A DNA stretch of 14,286 bases from Candidatus Omnitrophota bacterium (GCA_029570205.1 JAKQSI010000129.1:1-14286); one strand, 5' to 3'; numbered from the stretch's first letter, positions 6,217-14,045 are shown. Numbers and translations are program-made. Notes: generated by a model not told the origin, from the letters alone.

Positions 6217-7350
6217 CTACAGTCCGGCAGCGGTTTGTGCGGCTGGGAGGATGACCTCGTTCCACACGGGGTCATCCTCCGAGACACACCATGCGGAATC
6301 CTCTTTGAGATGGCCTAGGTTCCAAAACATCCAGGGGACTCGCGAGCGGTTGCAGATCTCGGTGACATACCGGTATGTCTTGATTTGTCCGTTGAAACGG
6401 GCCTTACGCTGAATGCCGAATTCCTCGACAACAAGTTGCTTGTGGAACGGCACGGTTACGGTTTTGGCATCTCGAATCCACTGCCTGAGATTGCCGCCGT
6501 AAAAGTGCAGTGTATAGACATCCGTATGCGGAATGTTTCCCAGATCGCGGAGATCGTCTCCCGTATTCACTCCGTAATATCGGCTGTGGCCGGCCGTCCC
6601 GATGGAAATCCGGGTATCGGGGTCCAGCGCAGCGATGGTGGCTGCGCACATTGTCAGCCAGGAGCGGACGGTTGCGACAGTCTCTTCCGGGCTGTGAGAA
6701 TTATTGTTCTTGAGATTGATACCCGGTTCGTTCGCGATCTCCCATGCCCAGATCACATCATCCAGGTCTTTCCACATTACGCCGGAAGGCTGATGAACAT
6801 GCAGAAGACACTGGCGGATTCGGTTCAGGTAAGCCCGCTTTGCCGCCGTGGATGTATAACATTCCCAGTCTCCGAACTCCAGGAAGTAATTCGTGGGGAT
6901 TCCGAATGTCACAATCAGACGGATTCCGGCATGTCGGCATTCGGTAATGAGGCGATCAACCTTGTTGAATGCGTCTTGGTGAAAGAATCCAATGGGAGCC
7001 TCGAACGTGTACGGATCGGGGGGATCCTCCCACCAGACAAATTCCTCACGATGCCCAAGAATGATCCGAAGCACACGCAGCCCGGCATTCTGCATGGCCA
7101 GCAGTTGTTTTTGCCGTCGATGATCAGGCTGAAACCACAGCTGCGCCTGATTTGCGCCTCCCCAGACCCTCGGGAGCGGCTCAAATGGAACCGGCTTGAA
7201 TGATAGGCGGTTCGGCAGTTCAAATGTACCTGCGGGGGGAACCTGCGCGATCTCCGTTGATTCGGTCACTCGATCCGATGGCGAGCGACAAGAAATCACC
7301 AGCAATGGAATGAAGACCATCCAGAGAGGGAAATATCTTTTCGTATCCAT
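6217..7350 (-). CDS. GH5-type glycoside hydrolase, predicted lipoprotein
   Basis: A 377-residue protein with a lipoprotein signal: basic N-terminus, a hydrophobic stretch (9-20) and the lipobox LVIS-Cys21, implying attachment to the outer face of a membrane. The rest resembles a GH5 (beta/alpha)8 retaining glycosidase such as a cellulase or mannanase. WEIANEP (203-209) supplies the likely acid/base Glu208, and VVEEFG (307-312) the nucleophile Glu310. Conserved aromatic and histidine positions (LHFYGG at 281-286, MFWNLG at 341-346) fit the fold. Both catalytic residues are present, so activity is expected; the polysaccharide is not predictable. The start is set by the signal peptide; the ribosome site is weak. 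It is downstream of the methyltransferase gene on the same strand but separated by 380 bp. Confidence 0.82.
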   Translation of the reverse strand: MDTKRYFPLWMVFIPLLVISCRSPSDRVTESTEIAQVPPAGTFELPNRLSFKPVPFEPLPRVWGGANQAQLWFQPDHRRQKQLLAMQNAGLRVLRIILGHREEFVWWEDPPDPYTFEAPIGFFHQDAFNKVDRLITECRHAGIRLIVTFGIPTNYFLEFGDWECYTSTAAKRAYLNRIRQCLLHVHQPSGVMWKDLDDVIWAWEIANEPGINLKNNNSHSPEETVATVRSWLTMCAATIAALDPDTRISIGTAGHSRYYGVNTGDDLRDLGNIPHTDVYTLHFYGGNLRQWIRDAKTVTVPFHKQLVVEEFGIQRKARFNGQIKTYRYVTEICNRSRVPWMFWNLGHLKEDSAWCVSEDDPVWNEVILPAAQTAAGL

Positions 7351-7468
7351 GCCGTTCCGCGGACGAGCGATTCATCCGGTCTGTCTGCGATTCGCGAGAG
7401 CGATGCGAGGTATGATAAGCAATTCCGCATGGGATTCCAAGCGGGAAGCGGAATAGGCAGGCACGATT

Positions 7469-7616
7469 CCTCCCCTGAAGATCGGGGGAGGTCAGATGGG
7501 GGTTGACTGCTCAGAAAGGCCGGATGGCAATTAACACGAAAAACAGCTCCTGTACCTCTGGAATCTCTACTATCCTGAACACAACCCCCCTTGTATTCCC
7601 CCCGATTTTCGGGGGG
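7469..7616. repeat. inverted pair of G/C-rich hairpins
   Basis: Left unit: CCTCCCC (7469-7475) pairs with GGGGAGG (7485-7491), then GGGGGTTG ends at 7505. Right unit: CAACCCCCC (7582-7590), then CCCCCCGA (7598-7605) pairs with TCGGGGGG (7609-7616). The right unit is the mirror of the left, so the whole resembles an element of about 150 bp with hairpin-bearing ends and about 75 bp of interior. The right unit is also related to the second hairpin inside the ProRS-like gene. Confidence 0.6.
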
Positions 7617-7623
7617 AAGCCTG

Positions 7624-7650
7624 GGCAGGCACGGAGGCCTGCCCCACCAG
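7624..7650. repeat. partial copy of the GCCTGTCCCACCAG dispersed repeat
   Basis: This stretch (GGCAGG..GGCCTGCCCCACCAG) is close to the core of the module at 12772-12797 (GGCAGGGACGCCTGTCCCACCAG) in the same orientation, and inverted relative to 9991-10018. It abuts the 9-bp tandem repeat directly. Confidence 0.5.
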
Positions 7651-7694
7651 GTATTACAGGTATTACAGGTATTACAGGTATTGCGGGCATTAGG
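7650..7694. repeat. 9-bp tandem repeat (GGTATTACA)
   Basis: Three perfect copies of GGTATTACA (7650-7676) are followed by two decayed ones (GGTATTGCG and GGCATTAGG). It is non-coding, about 40 bp downstream of the methyltransferase stop codon in its transcription direction. Copy number may vary between strains by slippage. Confidence 0.85.
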
Positions 7695-7730
7695 TGCATA
7701 AGGGCAATCCCCCGTGACTGCCCCAAGAGT

Positions 7731-8507
7731 TTATTTACTCCTCTGCTGTGCCTCGCCGGTCATCGGAACAAATCGAACGGGAAGGACACTCTCGATAGTT
7801 GTTCCGTCTTTTGTCTTTCGAATTTGAACCAATTCCTGCCGCATTACGCCTACGGGAATGACCAATACGCCCCCGACTTTCAATTGATCGATGAGAGGCT
7901 GCGGGATATGGTCCGGCGCGGCAGTTACCATGATTGCATCGAACGGAGCCGCCTCCGGCCATCCGCGATACCCATCCCCGCAGCGAACGTGAACGTTGGT
8001 GTATTTCATTTCTTTGAGCGTTTTTTCGGCGCGTTCGGCGAGAGACTCGACGATCTCGATCGTGTAAACCTCTTTGGCGAGTTCGGCCAGAATGGCGGCC
8101 TGGTACCCGGATCCGGTCCCGACTTCAAGCGCCCGTTCGGAACCGTCCAGCTCCATGAGATCGGTCATCAGGGCAACGATATATGGTTGGGAAATGGTCT
8201 GGCCTTCGCCGATAGGGAGCGGGTAATCCTCATACGCGAAAAGGCGTTCCTTTTCCGGCACGAATTCGTGTCGGGGCACGGTTCGCATCACATTCAGCAG
8301 TGTCGCATTACGAATGCCCCGTGCCGCGATCTGGTTTGTGACCATCTGCTCCCGCAGTTTTTTGAAATCGGGCGGCCCGGCATGGGAACGCTGACAGGCC
8401 ATCACAAAGCCGATCAGCCCAACAAGCGCCACACCCCAGAAAATCAGCATCAATCGATCGTCGAATGAGTTATCGGAAGCCGTTGTCTGAAACATGATGG
8501 ACCCCAT
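7731..8507 (-). CDS. pcm: protein-L-isoaspartate O-methyltransferase with N-terminal export/anchor signal
   Basis: PIMT repairs damaged aspartyl residues in proteins by transferring a methyl group from S-adenosylmethionine. This 258-residue version has the catalytic domain from about residue 46: GEGQTISQPYIVALM (100-114), SAM motif I LEVGTGSGYQAAIL (127-140), and DAIMVTAAPDHIPQPLIDQL (190-209). The usual enzyme is about 210 residues; here about 45 extra N-terminal residues contain a hydrophobic stretch (19-37) ending FVMA-Cys38, which reads as a lipoprotein signal or membrane anchor. That would put a SAM-dependent enzyme outside the cytoplasm, which is odd. A second ATG (Met5, at 8495) is also possible, with GGGG about 9 nt before it. 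The next minus-strand gene encodes another lipoprotein. Confidence 0.9.
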   Translation of the reverse strand: MGSIMFQTTASDNSFDDRLMLIFWGVALVGLIGFVMACQRSHAGPPDFKKLREQMVTNQIAARGIRNATLLNVMRTVPRHEFVPEKERLFAYEDYPLPIGEGQTISQPYIVALMTDLMELDGSERALEVGTGSGYQAAILAELAKEVYTIEIVESLAERAEKTLKEMKYTNVHVRCGDGYRGWPEAAPFDAIMVTAAPDHIPQPLIDQLKVGGVLVIPVGVMRQELVQIRKTKDGTTIESVLPVRFVPMTGEAQQRSK

Positions 8508-8514
8508 TGAAACA

Positions 8515-8543
8515 TTGATTCTGTCCCCATTTCAGTGTATCAC
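8515..8543 (+). promoter_or_regulatory. candidate sigma-70-type promoter for the URO-D family gene
   Basis: TTGATT (8515-8520) and TATCAC (8538-8543) are separated by the ideal 17 nt, each matching 4 of 6 consensus bases. A transcript would start near 8550, giving a leader of about 48 nt. It lies in the 90-bp gap between divergent genes. The match is moderate. Confidence 0.35.
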
Positions 8544-8597
8544 ATTTTGATCCAAAAGAATCCTTTGTTGTTTTAAGAAAGGCGAGACAGGGTCTCC

Positions 8598-9833
8598 ATG
8601 AACAGTCGTGAACGAGTTTGGGCCGCGCTTTCCCATGAAGAAGGGGATCGCGTTCCGGTCGATTTCGGAGCCATGCCGTCGACCGGCATTATGGCGATGG
8701 CCTATGGTGAATTGCGCCGGTATTTAGGATACGGCAAGGGACGGGTTCGAGTTTACGATTTCAGCCAGCAGCTTGCCGAACCGGAACCGGAGATTCTGGA
8801 ACGGTTCGGTGTCGATGTGGTCGATTTGCGCAACACCTCGATTCTCCCGGACAATCGGAAATGGATTCCATGGACTTTGCCGGACGGGCAGGAAGCGGAA
8901 CGTCCAGCCGATGTGCTTGCTGAATCGGATGGGTGCGGAGGACACATTATCAAGGATTCCTTGGGGCAGGTCATCGCGCGAATGCCGAAAGGGTCGTTTT
9001 ATTTTACCGGGCTTCAACCTGCACTGGGCGAGCCGCCGAAGCCGCTGGAAGAATACACTTTCTCGATTCTGGAAGATGACTACCTGGAGATGCTTCAGAC
9101 CCGTGCCCAGTGGTTTCGCAAGAACACCGAGTACGCTGTGATGGCAGGATTCGGCGGAAGCATCCTGGAACTCTGTCAGGGACACCGGGGATGGGGCAAT
9201 TTCATGATGGACTTGGCCGCCGATCCGGAATTTGCCGAGGCTTTGATGGACAAGGCGCTGGAGTCGCACCTTCGCAATCTGGAACGTTTTCTGGAGGCGG
9301 TGGGAGACACCATAGATGTGATCCAGATGGGCGATGATTTAGGTACTCAGCAGGGGCCACAGCTTTCCCCTGAGATGTATCATGAGATGATTTACCCCCG
9401 GCACAAACAGGTCTACCAATATGTCCATGCGCGCTCGAAAGCGGCGGTGTTTCTCCATTCCTGCGGCGGCATTCGCCCGCTGCTGCCGGACCTGATTGAC
9501 GCGGGAGTTCAGGCATTGAACCCCGTACAGACCTCCGCCGCCGGGATGGACCCGGCGGAATTGAAAGCGCAGTATGGAAATCGGTTGACATTCTGGGGAG
9601 GCGGATGCGATACCCAGGCGATCCTGCCCCTTGGAACCCCGGAACAGATCGACGCGCATGTTCGGGAGCGAATTTCCATTTTTGCACCCGGGGGCGGATT
9701 TGTGTTCTGCCAGGTTCATAATGTCCAGGCGAAAACACCGCCACGGAATGTCGTAGCGATGTTTGAGGCAGTGGCCAAGTATCGGGACTATCCTGACGGA
9801 TGGAAGCGAGAGGATTTGCGTGTTGCTCAGTAG
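8598..9833 (+). CDS. uroporphyrinogen decarboxylase family (MtaA/CmuA-like) protein
   Basis: A 411-residue protein of the URO-D superfamily. The opening NSRERVWAALSHEEGDRVPV (2-21) is the classic family start. True HemE carries a conserved MRQAGRY segment near the N-terminus, which is absent, so haem synthesis is unlikely. Instead HSCGG (287-291), Cys337 (GGGCDTQ) and Cys371 (FVFCQVH) suggest a metal-binding site as in the cobalamin- or corrinoid-linked methyltransferase branch. QMGDDLGTQQGPQLSPEMY (243-261) and the ending NVQAKTPPRNVVAMFEAV (375-392) are typical of this branch. The substrate cannot be told and no corrinoid protein is nearby. The ribosome site is weak, but the start agrees with the family N-terminus. 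It is divergent from pcm and precedes the greA fusion by 299 bp. Confidence 0.88.
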   Translation: MNSRERVWAALSHEEGDRVPVDFGAMPSTGIMAMAYGELRRYLGYGKGRVRVYDFSQQLAEPEPEILERFGVDVVDLRNTSILPDNRKWIPWTLPDGQEAERPADVLAESDGCGGHIIKDSLGQVIARMPKGSFYFTGLQPALGEPPKPLEEYTFSILEDDYLEMLQTRAQWFRKNTEYAVMAGFGGSILELCQGHRGWGNFMMDLAADPEFAEALMDKALESHLRNLERFLEAVGDTIDVIQMGDDLGTQQGPQLSPEMYHEMIYPRHKQVYQYVHARSKAAVFLHSCGGIRPLLPDLIDAGVQALNPVQTSAAGMDPAELKAQYGNRLTFWGGGCDTQAILPLGTPEQIDAHVRERISIFAPGGGFVFCQVHNVQAKTPPRNVVAMFEAVAKYRDYPDGWKREDLRVAQ

Positions 9834-9912
9834 GAGTGTCATCATTTCAGACCGGAGTAGTTCGTGGGGCTTTTCAATGAGATTTCCCCTTCGGTCGAAA
9901 TGACAACGGAAT

Positions 9913-10086
9913 CGTCATTCCGAGCATGACTCCGGTAGGGCCGGTGCTTGGGTGACGAAAGCCTTTCTTTGTCAGGCAGAGACGCCTGACCTACTGGTGG
10001 GACAGGCGTCTCTGCCTGTCGAAGGGGGAGCTTTCTCAGGAGGAGCAGCCCGGAGTCTGCGACGGGCTGCGACGTGGTGATCTCAG
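9913..10086 (+). repeat. mosaic repeat copy 1 (modules A and B)
   Basis: Module A (9913-10042) runs from CGTCATTCCGAG to TTTCTCAGGAG and contains a strong inverted repeat: CAGGCAGAGACGCCTG (9973-9988) with its exact complement CAGGCGTCTCTGCCTG (10003-10018), 16-bp arms around a 14-nt loop. Module B follows directly, with GGAGCAGCCCGGAGTCTGCG at 10042-10061 and GATCTCA near 10086. Both modules recur after the greA-fusion gene: A inverted, B in the same orientation. The 16-bp hairpin could also stop transcription after the URO-D family gene. Confidence 0.8.
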
Positions 10087-10132
10087 TACATGCGACCCCG
10101 GTTATGAATAAGTCATATTTCGGTGAACACGA

Positions 10133-12619
10133 ATGGAAGTACATGTAAATCTGCGCATCAACGAACTTCGGGAAGCGGGGGACTGGCCTGGAGTGGAACA
10201 ACTTTCACGAGACATCTTGAATCGGACGCCGGAGGATGTGTTCGCCTTGCGTGCATTCTCCCAGGCGCTGGAGCAGCAATCCAAAACCGATGAATTGCCG
10301 AAAATCTGGCGGAAGCTGGCCGACCTGGAGGATCGCCCCGGTCCCGTGGAGAAGGCGCTTGCCGCCCATTACCTCCAACAGGACAAGAAAGAATCGGCGG
10401 TGCAATGGTATCGGCGCGCATTGGAGTCGTTTGTGCGGGCGCGGGATGACTCGCAGATCGAAGAGATCTGGCTGGAACTCTGCGAGCTGGACCCCTCGGA
10501 CCTGGAGTGGTTTTTGTCGATTTCAGACCGTGTTGCCGGGTCGCGACGGAAGGAGCAGGCCTCGATTCTCTTGCAGATGCTGGTTCCTTATTATGAGAAA
10601 AATGAGCAGTGGGAGGATGTGCTGACGATTCTTCGTCGCGCGGCGACGTTGACCCCGCAGGATATCGGTATCCGTGATAGCGTTATCAAGGCGCTGCGGG
10701 CACGTTACGCCGGCGCGGTTGCCCTTGAACATGTTCTCGACCACTGCGGAATGCGTCAGACCGGCTCCATTCTGGAATCCCTCCAGCAGGCCGAACGCCT
10801 CATCCCATATTCCGATGGAGAAGCCTGTTATCACCCCGATTGGGGTGTGGGATTGGTGAAGAAACTGGACCTGTTTTCGGAACGGGTCACCATCGACTTT
10901 GAGCGGAAAAAGAATCACGAAATCACGGTGGACCTGGCGCAGGAAATTCTGGAACCGCTGCATCACCGGGATATTCGAGCCGCCTGGGTACGCGAACCGG
11001 AGCGTGTGAGTCGGCTGGTTGAGGAAGACCCGGCGGAGATTGTCAGAATGGCGCTCATCCGCTGCGGGCGGAAAGCGACTGCCGGTGAGTTGAAACAACG
11101 CCTGTGCGGTTCGGTCATCCCCGAAAAAAAGTGGTCGCGATGGTGGGCAAGCGCAACCGCCGCAGTCAAGAAAGATCCGTTTATCAGCCTTTCGGGAAGT
11201 ACCTCCAAAGCGTATATCCTTCGCAAAGAACCACGCAGCGCCGAAGAAGAATGGATGGAGAGTTTCGAGAAGAAACGGAATCCCATCGAGAAGATCGACC
11301 TGGTTCTGTCTTATCTTCGGAATACGAAGCCATCCAACTATTCCGTCGAGTTGCTGCGCCGTTTCTCTCTCATGCTTTTTGCGCTGGCAAAAGAACGTCG
11401 GAATCCCGCCGTTCGCCTGGAAATCTACCTGACCCTGGAAGACCTGAACCGATGCGAGCCTTCTATCGGCGGGCCGGCAGAGTCGACGTGGGATGAGATT
11501 CTGGCCGGTCCTTCCGAATCGGTGGACCTCCTGCTGCAACTGGCGTACCCGGATCACCAGTGGCGGATGTGGGAACGGCTGCGCGAGAGATATCCCGATG
11601 CGTGGAGGGAGATTTGCGGAACGCTGATACTTTCCCATCAATCCCTGATCCGTGATCGCCTGGCGGAATGGCTTCGGGCCGAACGCCATGAGGCTATTCT
11701 CTCCGACCTTGCGAAGAAAGTGGCTCTCGAACCACGGGAATACCCCGAAGCGTTTGCATGGTTCTCCGACCAGGTTTTATTGGGCAACCGGCAGGATGTT
11801 TCGATGGGGATTGATGCTCCTGTGCTGTTTGAACGATTGCTGATGCTGGTCGATTTCCTTAATGATCGCGCCAAGCGGGTAGAGAAAACCGAGGCGGCGA
11901 TATTGCGGGCGTCCGCCGCACAGGTTCGCAGTGTGCTCAAGAAAGATGATTTCGCGATTCTCGACAAAATCCTTCCGAATATCGATCGTTCTGTGGCGTT
12001 GTCACTGTACAAGCGGGCCAACCTGAACAGCGGCCTGGATGTTGGAGCGCGCGAGAAAATCACCCGCCGGATTCTGGCGCGGTTTCCGGGATTGCTCGGC
12101 TCTCTGGAGACCGGGTCCGATGCGGCGGAGTTCCTCTGTACTTATCCGGCTTACGAAGCGCGCCGGAAGCGGTTGCAGCAGATCATCGAGCAGGAACTCC
12201 CGCGCGTGACCGATCAGATTGAGGAGGCCCGCAAACACGGCGACCTGAGCGAGAACGCCGAATATCACGCCGCGAAAGACAAGCAGAAAACCCTGTACGG
12301 AGAGGCAGCGGACCTGCGGGATCAACTCCAACTTGCGCGTCCCACAGACCTTTCCAGGATTGTGCCCGATGAAGTGAAATTCGGCGTGAAAGTGCGCATA
12401 ACCAATTCCGAGGGTGAAGGGAAAGTGTACACCGTGCTGGGGCCGTGGGAGTCGATTCCCGAACAGGATATTTTATCTTATCAGGCCCCGTTTATGCGAG
12501 CATTCCTGGGCAAGAAAACAGGAGATATTGTAGAGATTGACCTGCCCAGTCGGAAAGGAATCTTTACCGTCCAGGAAATCGAACCCATTCCCGCCGAACT
12601 CTACTCGCTTCCGAATTGA
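10133..12619 (+). CDS. greA: GreA transcription elongation factor fused to a long helical N-terminal region
   Basis: An 828-residue protein. Residues 677-828 form a complete GreA: coiled coil with the tip motif DLSENAEY (704-711, acidic Asp704 and Glu707 that bind the catalytic metal in RNA polymerase) and the C-terminal FKBP-like domain. GreA rescues backtracked polymerase by stimulating transcript cleavage. The usual GreA is about 158 residues. The extra 676 residues are mostly helical, with TPR-like pairs at about 10-200. At about 226-277 is a segment (ACYHPDWGVGLVKKL) resembling a small CarD/Tudor-like barrel, and at about 290-365 a helical module with WSRWWASATAAVKKDP (334-349). Long-extension GreA proteins are known in Chlamydiae and Spirochaetes. 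GGTGA (10122-10126) lies 6 nt before ATG. Mosaic repeats flank the gene on both sides. Confidence 0.9.
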   Translation: MEVHVNLRINELREAGDWPGVEQLSRDILNRTPEDVFALRAFSQALEQQSKTDELPKIWRKLADLEDRPGPVEKALAAHYLQQDKKESAVQWYRRALESFVRARDDSQIEEIWLELCELDPSDLEWFLSISDRVAGSRRKEQASILLQMLVPYYEKNEQWEDVLTILRRAATLTPQDIGIRDSVIKALRARYAGAVALEHVLDHCGMRQTGSILESLQQAERLIPYSDGEACYHPDWGVGLVKKLDLFSERVTIDFERKKNHEITVDLAQEILEPLHHRDIRAAWVREPERVSRLVEEDPAEIVRMALIRCGRKATAGELKQRLCGSVIPEKKWSRWWASATAAVKKDPFISLSGSTSKAYILRKEPRSAEEEWMESFEKKRNPIEKIDLVLSYLRNTKPSNYSVELLRRFSLMLFALAKERRNPAVRLEIYLTLEDLNRCEPSIGGPAESTWDEILAGPSESVDLLLQLAYPDHQWRMWERLRERYPDAWREICGTLILSHQSLIRDRLAEWLRAERHEAILSDLAKKVALEPREYPEAFAWFSDQVLLGNRQDVSMGIDAPVLFERLLMLVDFLNDRAKRVEKTEAAILRASAAQVRSVLKKDDFAILDKILPNIDRSVALSLYKRANLNSGLDVGAREKITRRILARFPGLLGSLETGSDAAEFLCTYPAYEARRKRLQQIIEQELPRVTDQIEEARKHGDLSENAEYHAAKDKQKTLYGEAADLRDQLQLARPTDLSRIVPDEVKFGVKVRITNSEGEGKVYTVLGPWESIPEQDILSYQAPFMRAFLGKKTGDIVEIDLPSRKGIFTVQEIEPIPAELYSLPN

Positions 12620-12630
12620 GGCAAGGACAT

Positions 12631-12756
12631 TTTCTCAGGAGCAATGCCCGTTCCGTCATCGCGAGGAGCAGCCCGGAGTCTGCGAAGGGCGGCGACGTGG
12701 CGATCTCACGTTTGTGCGCCCCAGCGACGACATTGCTACGCTTCGCTCCTGAGAAA
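12631..12756. repeat. module B enclosed by 12-bp inverted repeats (mosaic copy 2, left part)
   Basis: TTTCTCAGGAGC (12631-12642) is the exact complement of GCTCCTGAGAAA (12745-12756). Between them is module B, with GGAGCAGCCCGGAGTCTGCG (12663-12682) and a GATCTCA end, in the same orientation as at 10042-10086. The same TTTCTCAGGAG word is the junction between modules A and B in copy 1, so it looks like the point at which modules join. It begins 12 bp after the greA-fusion stop codon. Confidence 0.7.
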
Positions 12757-12886
12757 GCTCGCCCATCGACAGGCAGGGACGCCTGTCCCACCAGTAGGCC
12801 AGGCGTCTCTGCCCGGCAAAGAAAGGTGGAAAGCACGCTTTCTTCACCCAATCACCGGCCCTGCCGGAGTCGCGCTCGCAATGACG
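12746..12886 (-). repeat. module A, inverted (mosaic copy 2, right part)
   Basis: Reading the minus strand from 12886 to 12746 gives the same order as 9913-10042: CGTCATT.CGAG, GACTCCGG..GGGCCGGTG, the hairpin, then GAGCTTTCTCAGGAG. A 20-base stretch (CTACTGGTGGGACAGGCGTC, 9991-10010) is present exactly as its complement at 12778-12797. The hairpin arms (12772-12785 and 12800-12813) are kept apart from one G-T pair, so folding is conserved between copies. Confidence 0.8.
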
Positions 12887-12908
12887 GTATAGGTCAAGAT
12901 ACACCACG

Positions 12909-14045
12909 CTACAGGTTTGTATCTAACGGAGCCGCGCTGTCCAAACCGGAGCGGTCCAGCTGGAACGGCCCCACAGGAGGGGTGCTTTCCTCCGCAACGG
13001 CTAACTGCATGGCCGCCTGCTTGAACAGCGGCAGGCGCGCGCCCGCCTGGAAATGCAGACGAGTTATCACTCGCCCGTGCCGATAATCATATTCCACCAT
13101 TTCGACTACCTGCCGACATAATGAATCGACTACCGGAAAGGGCGGATGATCGAACCGGACAGCATCCCCCGCTCTCGCATAAAAGAAACCGGCCATATCG
13201 AGAGCGCGTTGCGTTGCCGGTTGGGTAACCAGAGGCAGAATCGCGTTCTTGAGCAGTTCGGCATCGGCCTCCGAGGTGATCGCGCGGATATAGAGGTGTT
13301 TCGTCCGAAGCCCGAACGTGCGAATCGAATCCGGAGAAGTAAATGTTGTACGAAACTCCGCGCCGGAGGGTGGCGTTACGCCGCCATGGAGGACAAAGGC
13401 GTTTTTGATGTCGTCATCGGTTCGCCACAGGTTCAAGGTCATCAGGTCGGGATCGAATCGAACGCGATGATTCGGCGCGACTGTGCGCGAGCGATAGCGC
13501 AGAACCGAATCCCACGAAATATCCCACAGCGCATTGTGATCCAGGATCGCAAGCAGGCTTATGACATCGAACAGACCCGTGTTGACAAAACCGAGGCGGT
13601 CGATGATCCGAGGCGACTCTGTTTCCACGGAGTAACCCAGGTGGGGTACAGGTGTACGACTCAGGATATCTATCAGAATATCGGTGATCGACTGATTCTC
13701 ATAAACAGCGGTGACGGAATGCGGAAAGAGACGCGGCGGCTCCCGTTTGGCGAGGATGGTCAGCGGCGCTTCTACAGAATCCAACCGGATATGGCTAACC
13801 TGTCCGCGAAACACAAGAATCCGATTGATGAACACCTCGATTTGTCTACCGAAGTCCAGCGGAACATCCAGGTCCTCGCGATGCAGTTCAATCCACGCCT
13901 TTGCGGTCATCTGGCGGAAAGGGGATCTCACCAGGACACTTCGGGGATTGAATACCCGTGCGGCGAGTGTGCCGGAATCGCCGTAGATTCGCACTTCAAT
14001 GTCGCAGGATGGTGCGGGAATGGGGTTGCGATCCGAATTTGCCAT
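12909..14045 (-). CDS. phage/contractile-injection baseplate hub-like protein (tentative)
   Basis: A 378-residue soluble protein without signal peptide or membrane segment. The first half has beta-rich patterns reminiscent of tail hub (gpD/gp27-like) proteins: LDFGRQIEVFINRILVFRGQ (63-82) followed by LTILAKRE (95-102), then YENQSITDILIDIL (115-128), as in hub proteins where a loaded beta barrel precedes a 'tail-attachment' helix. The C-terminal 40 residues are low in structure. No other tail, capsid, lysis or integrase gene lies in the window, so this may be the edge of a prophage or injection system continuing to the left of its start (beyond 14286), or an orphan domesticated gene. The family assignment rests on pattern memory only; the gene itself is convincing. 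Its 3' end is 22 bp from mosaic repeat copy 2. Confidence 0.5.
   Translation of the reverse strand: MANSDRNPIPAPSCDIEVRIYGDSGTLAARVFNPRSVLVRSPFRQMTAKAWIELHREDLDVPLDFGRQIEVFINRILVFRGQVSHIRLDSVEAPLTILAKREPPRLFPHSVTAVYENQSITDILIDILSRTPVPHLGYSVETESPRIIDRLGFVNTGLFDVISLLAILDHNALWDISWDSVLRYRSRTVAPNHRVRFDPDLMTLNLWRTDDDIKNAFVLHGGVTPPSGAEFRTTFTSPDSIRTFGLRTKHLYIRAITSEADAELLKNAILPLVTQPATQRALDMAGFFYARAGDAVRFDHPPFPVVDSLCRQVVEMVEYDYRHGRVITRLHFQAGARLPLFKQAAMQLAVAEESTPPVGPFQLDRSGLDSAAPLDTNL

Larger units (their letters stand above)
7351..7730. other. 380-bp intergenic region filled with repeats
   Basis: Between two minus-strand genes for exported proteins. It contains a G/C-rich hairpin pair in inverted orientation (7469-7616), a fragment related to the larger repeats around the greA gene (7624-7650) and a 9-bp tandem repeat (7650-7694). 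Sequence 7351-7468 probably includes the leader of the glycosidase gene, but I could not find a convincing promoter on the minus strand. Confidence 0.6.

Noticed and set aside
7503-8468. Plus-strand frame over the pcm gene (321 codons)
   Set aside because: It begins in the repeats (ITGITGITG comes from the 9-bp tandem array) and continues as the shadow of the methyltransferase.
10523-11689. Minus-strand frame inside the greA fusion (388 codons)
   Set aside because: It is antisense to an uninterrupted 828-codon gene with a family match at its C-terminus, and has no motif of its own.
12616-13086. Plus-strand frame of 156 codons after the greA fusion
   Set aside because: It translates mosaic repeat DNA and then runs antisense into the hub-like gene.
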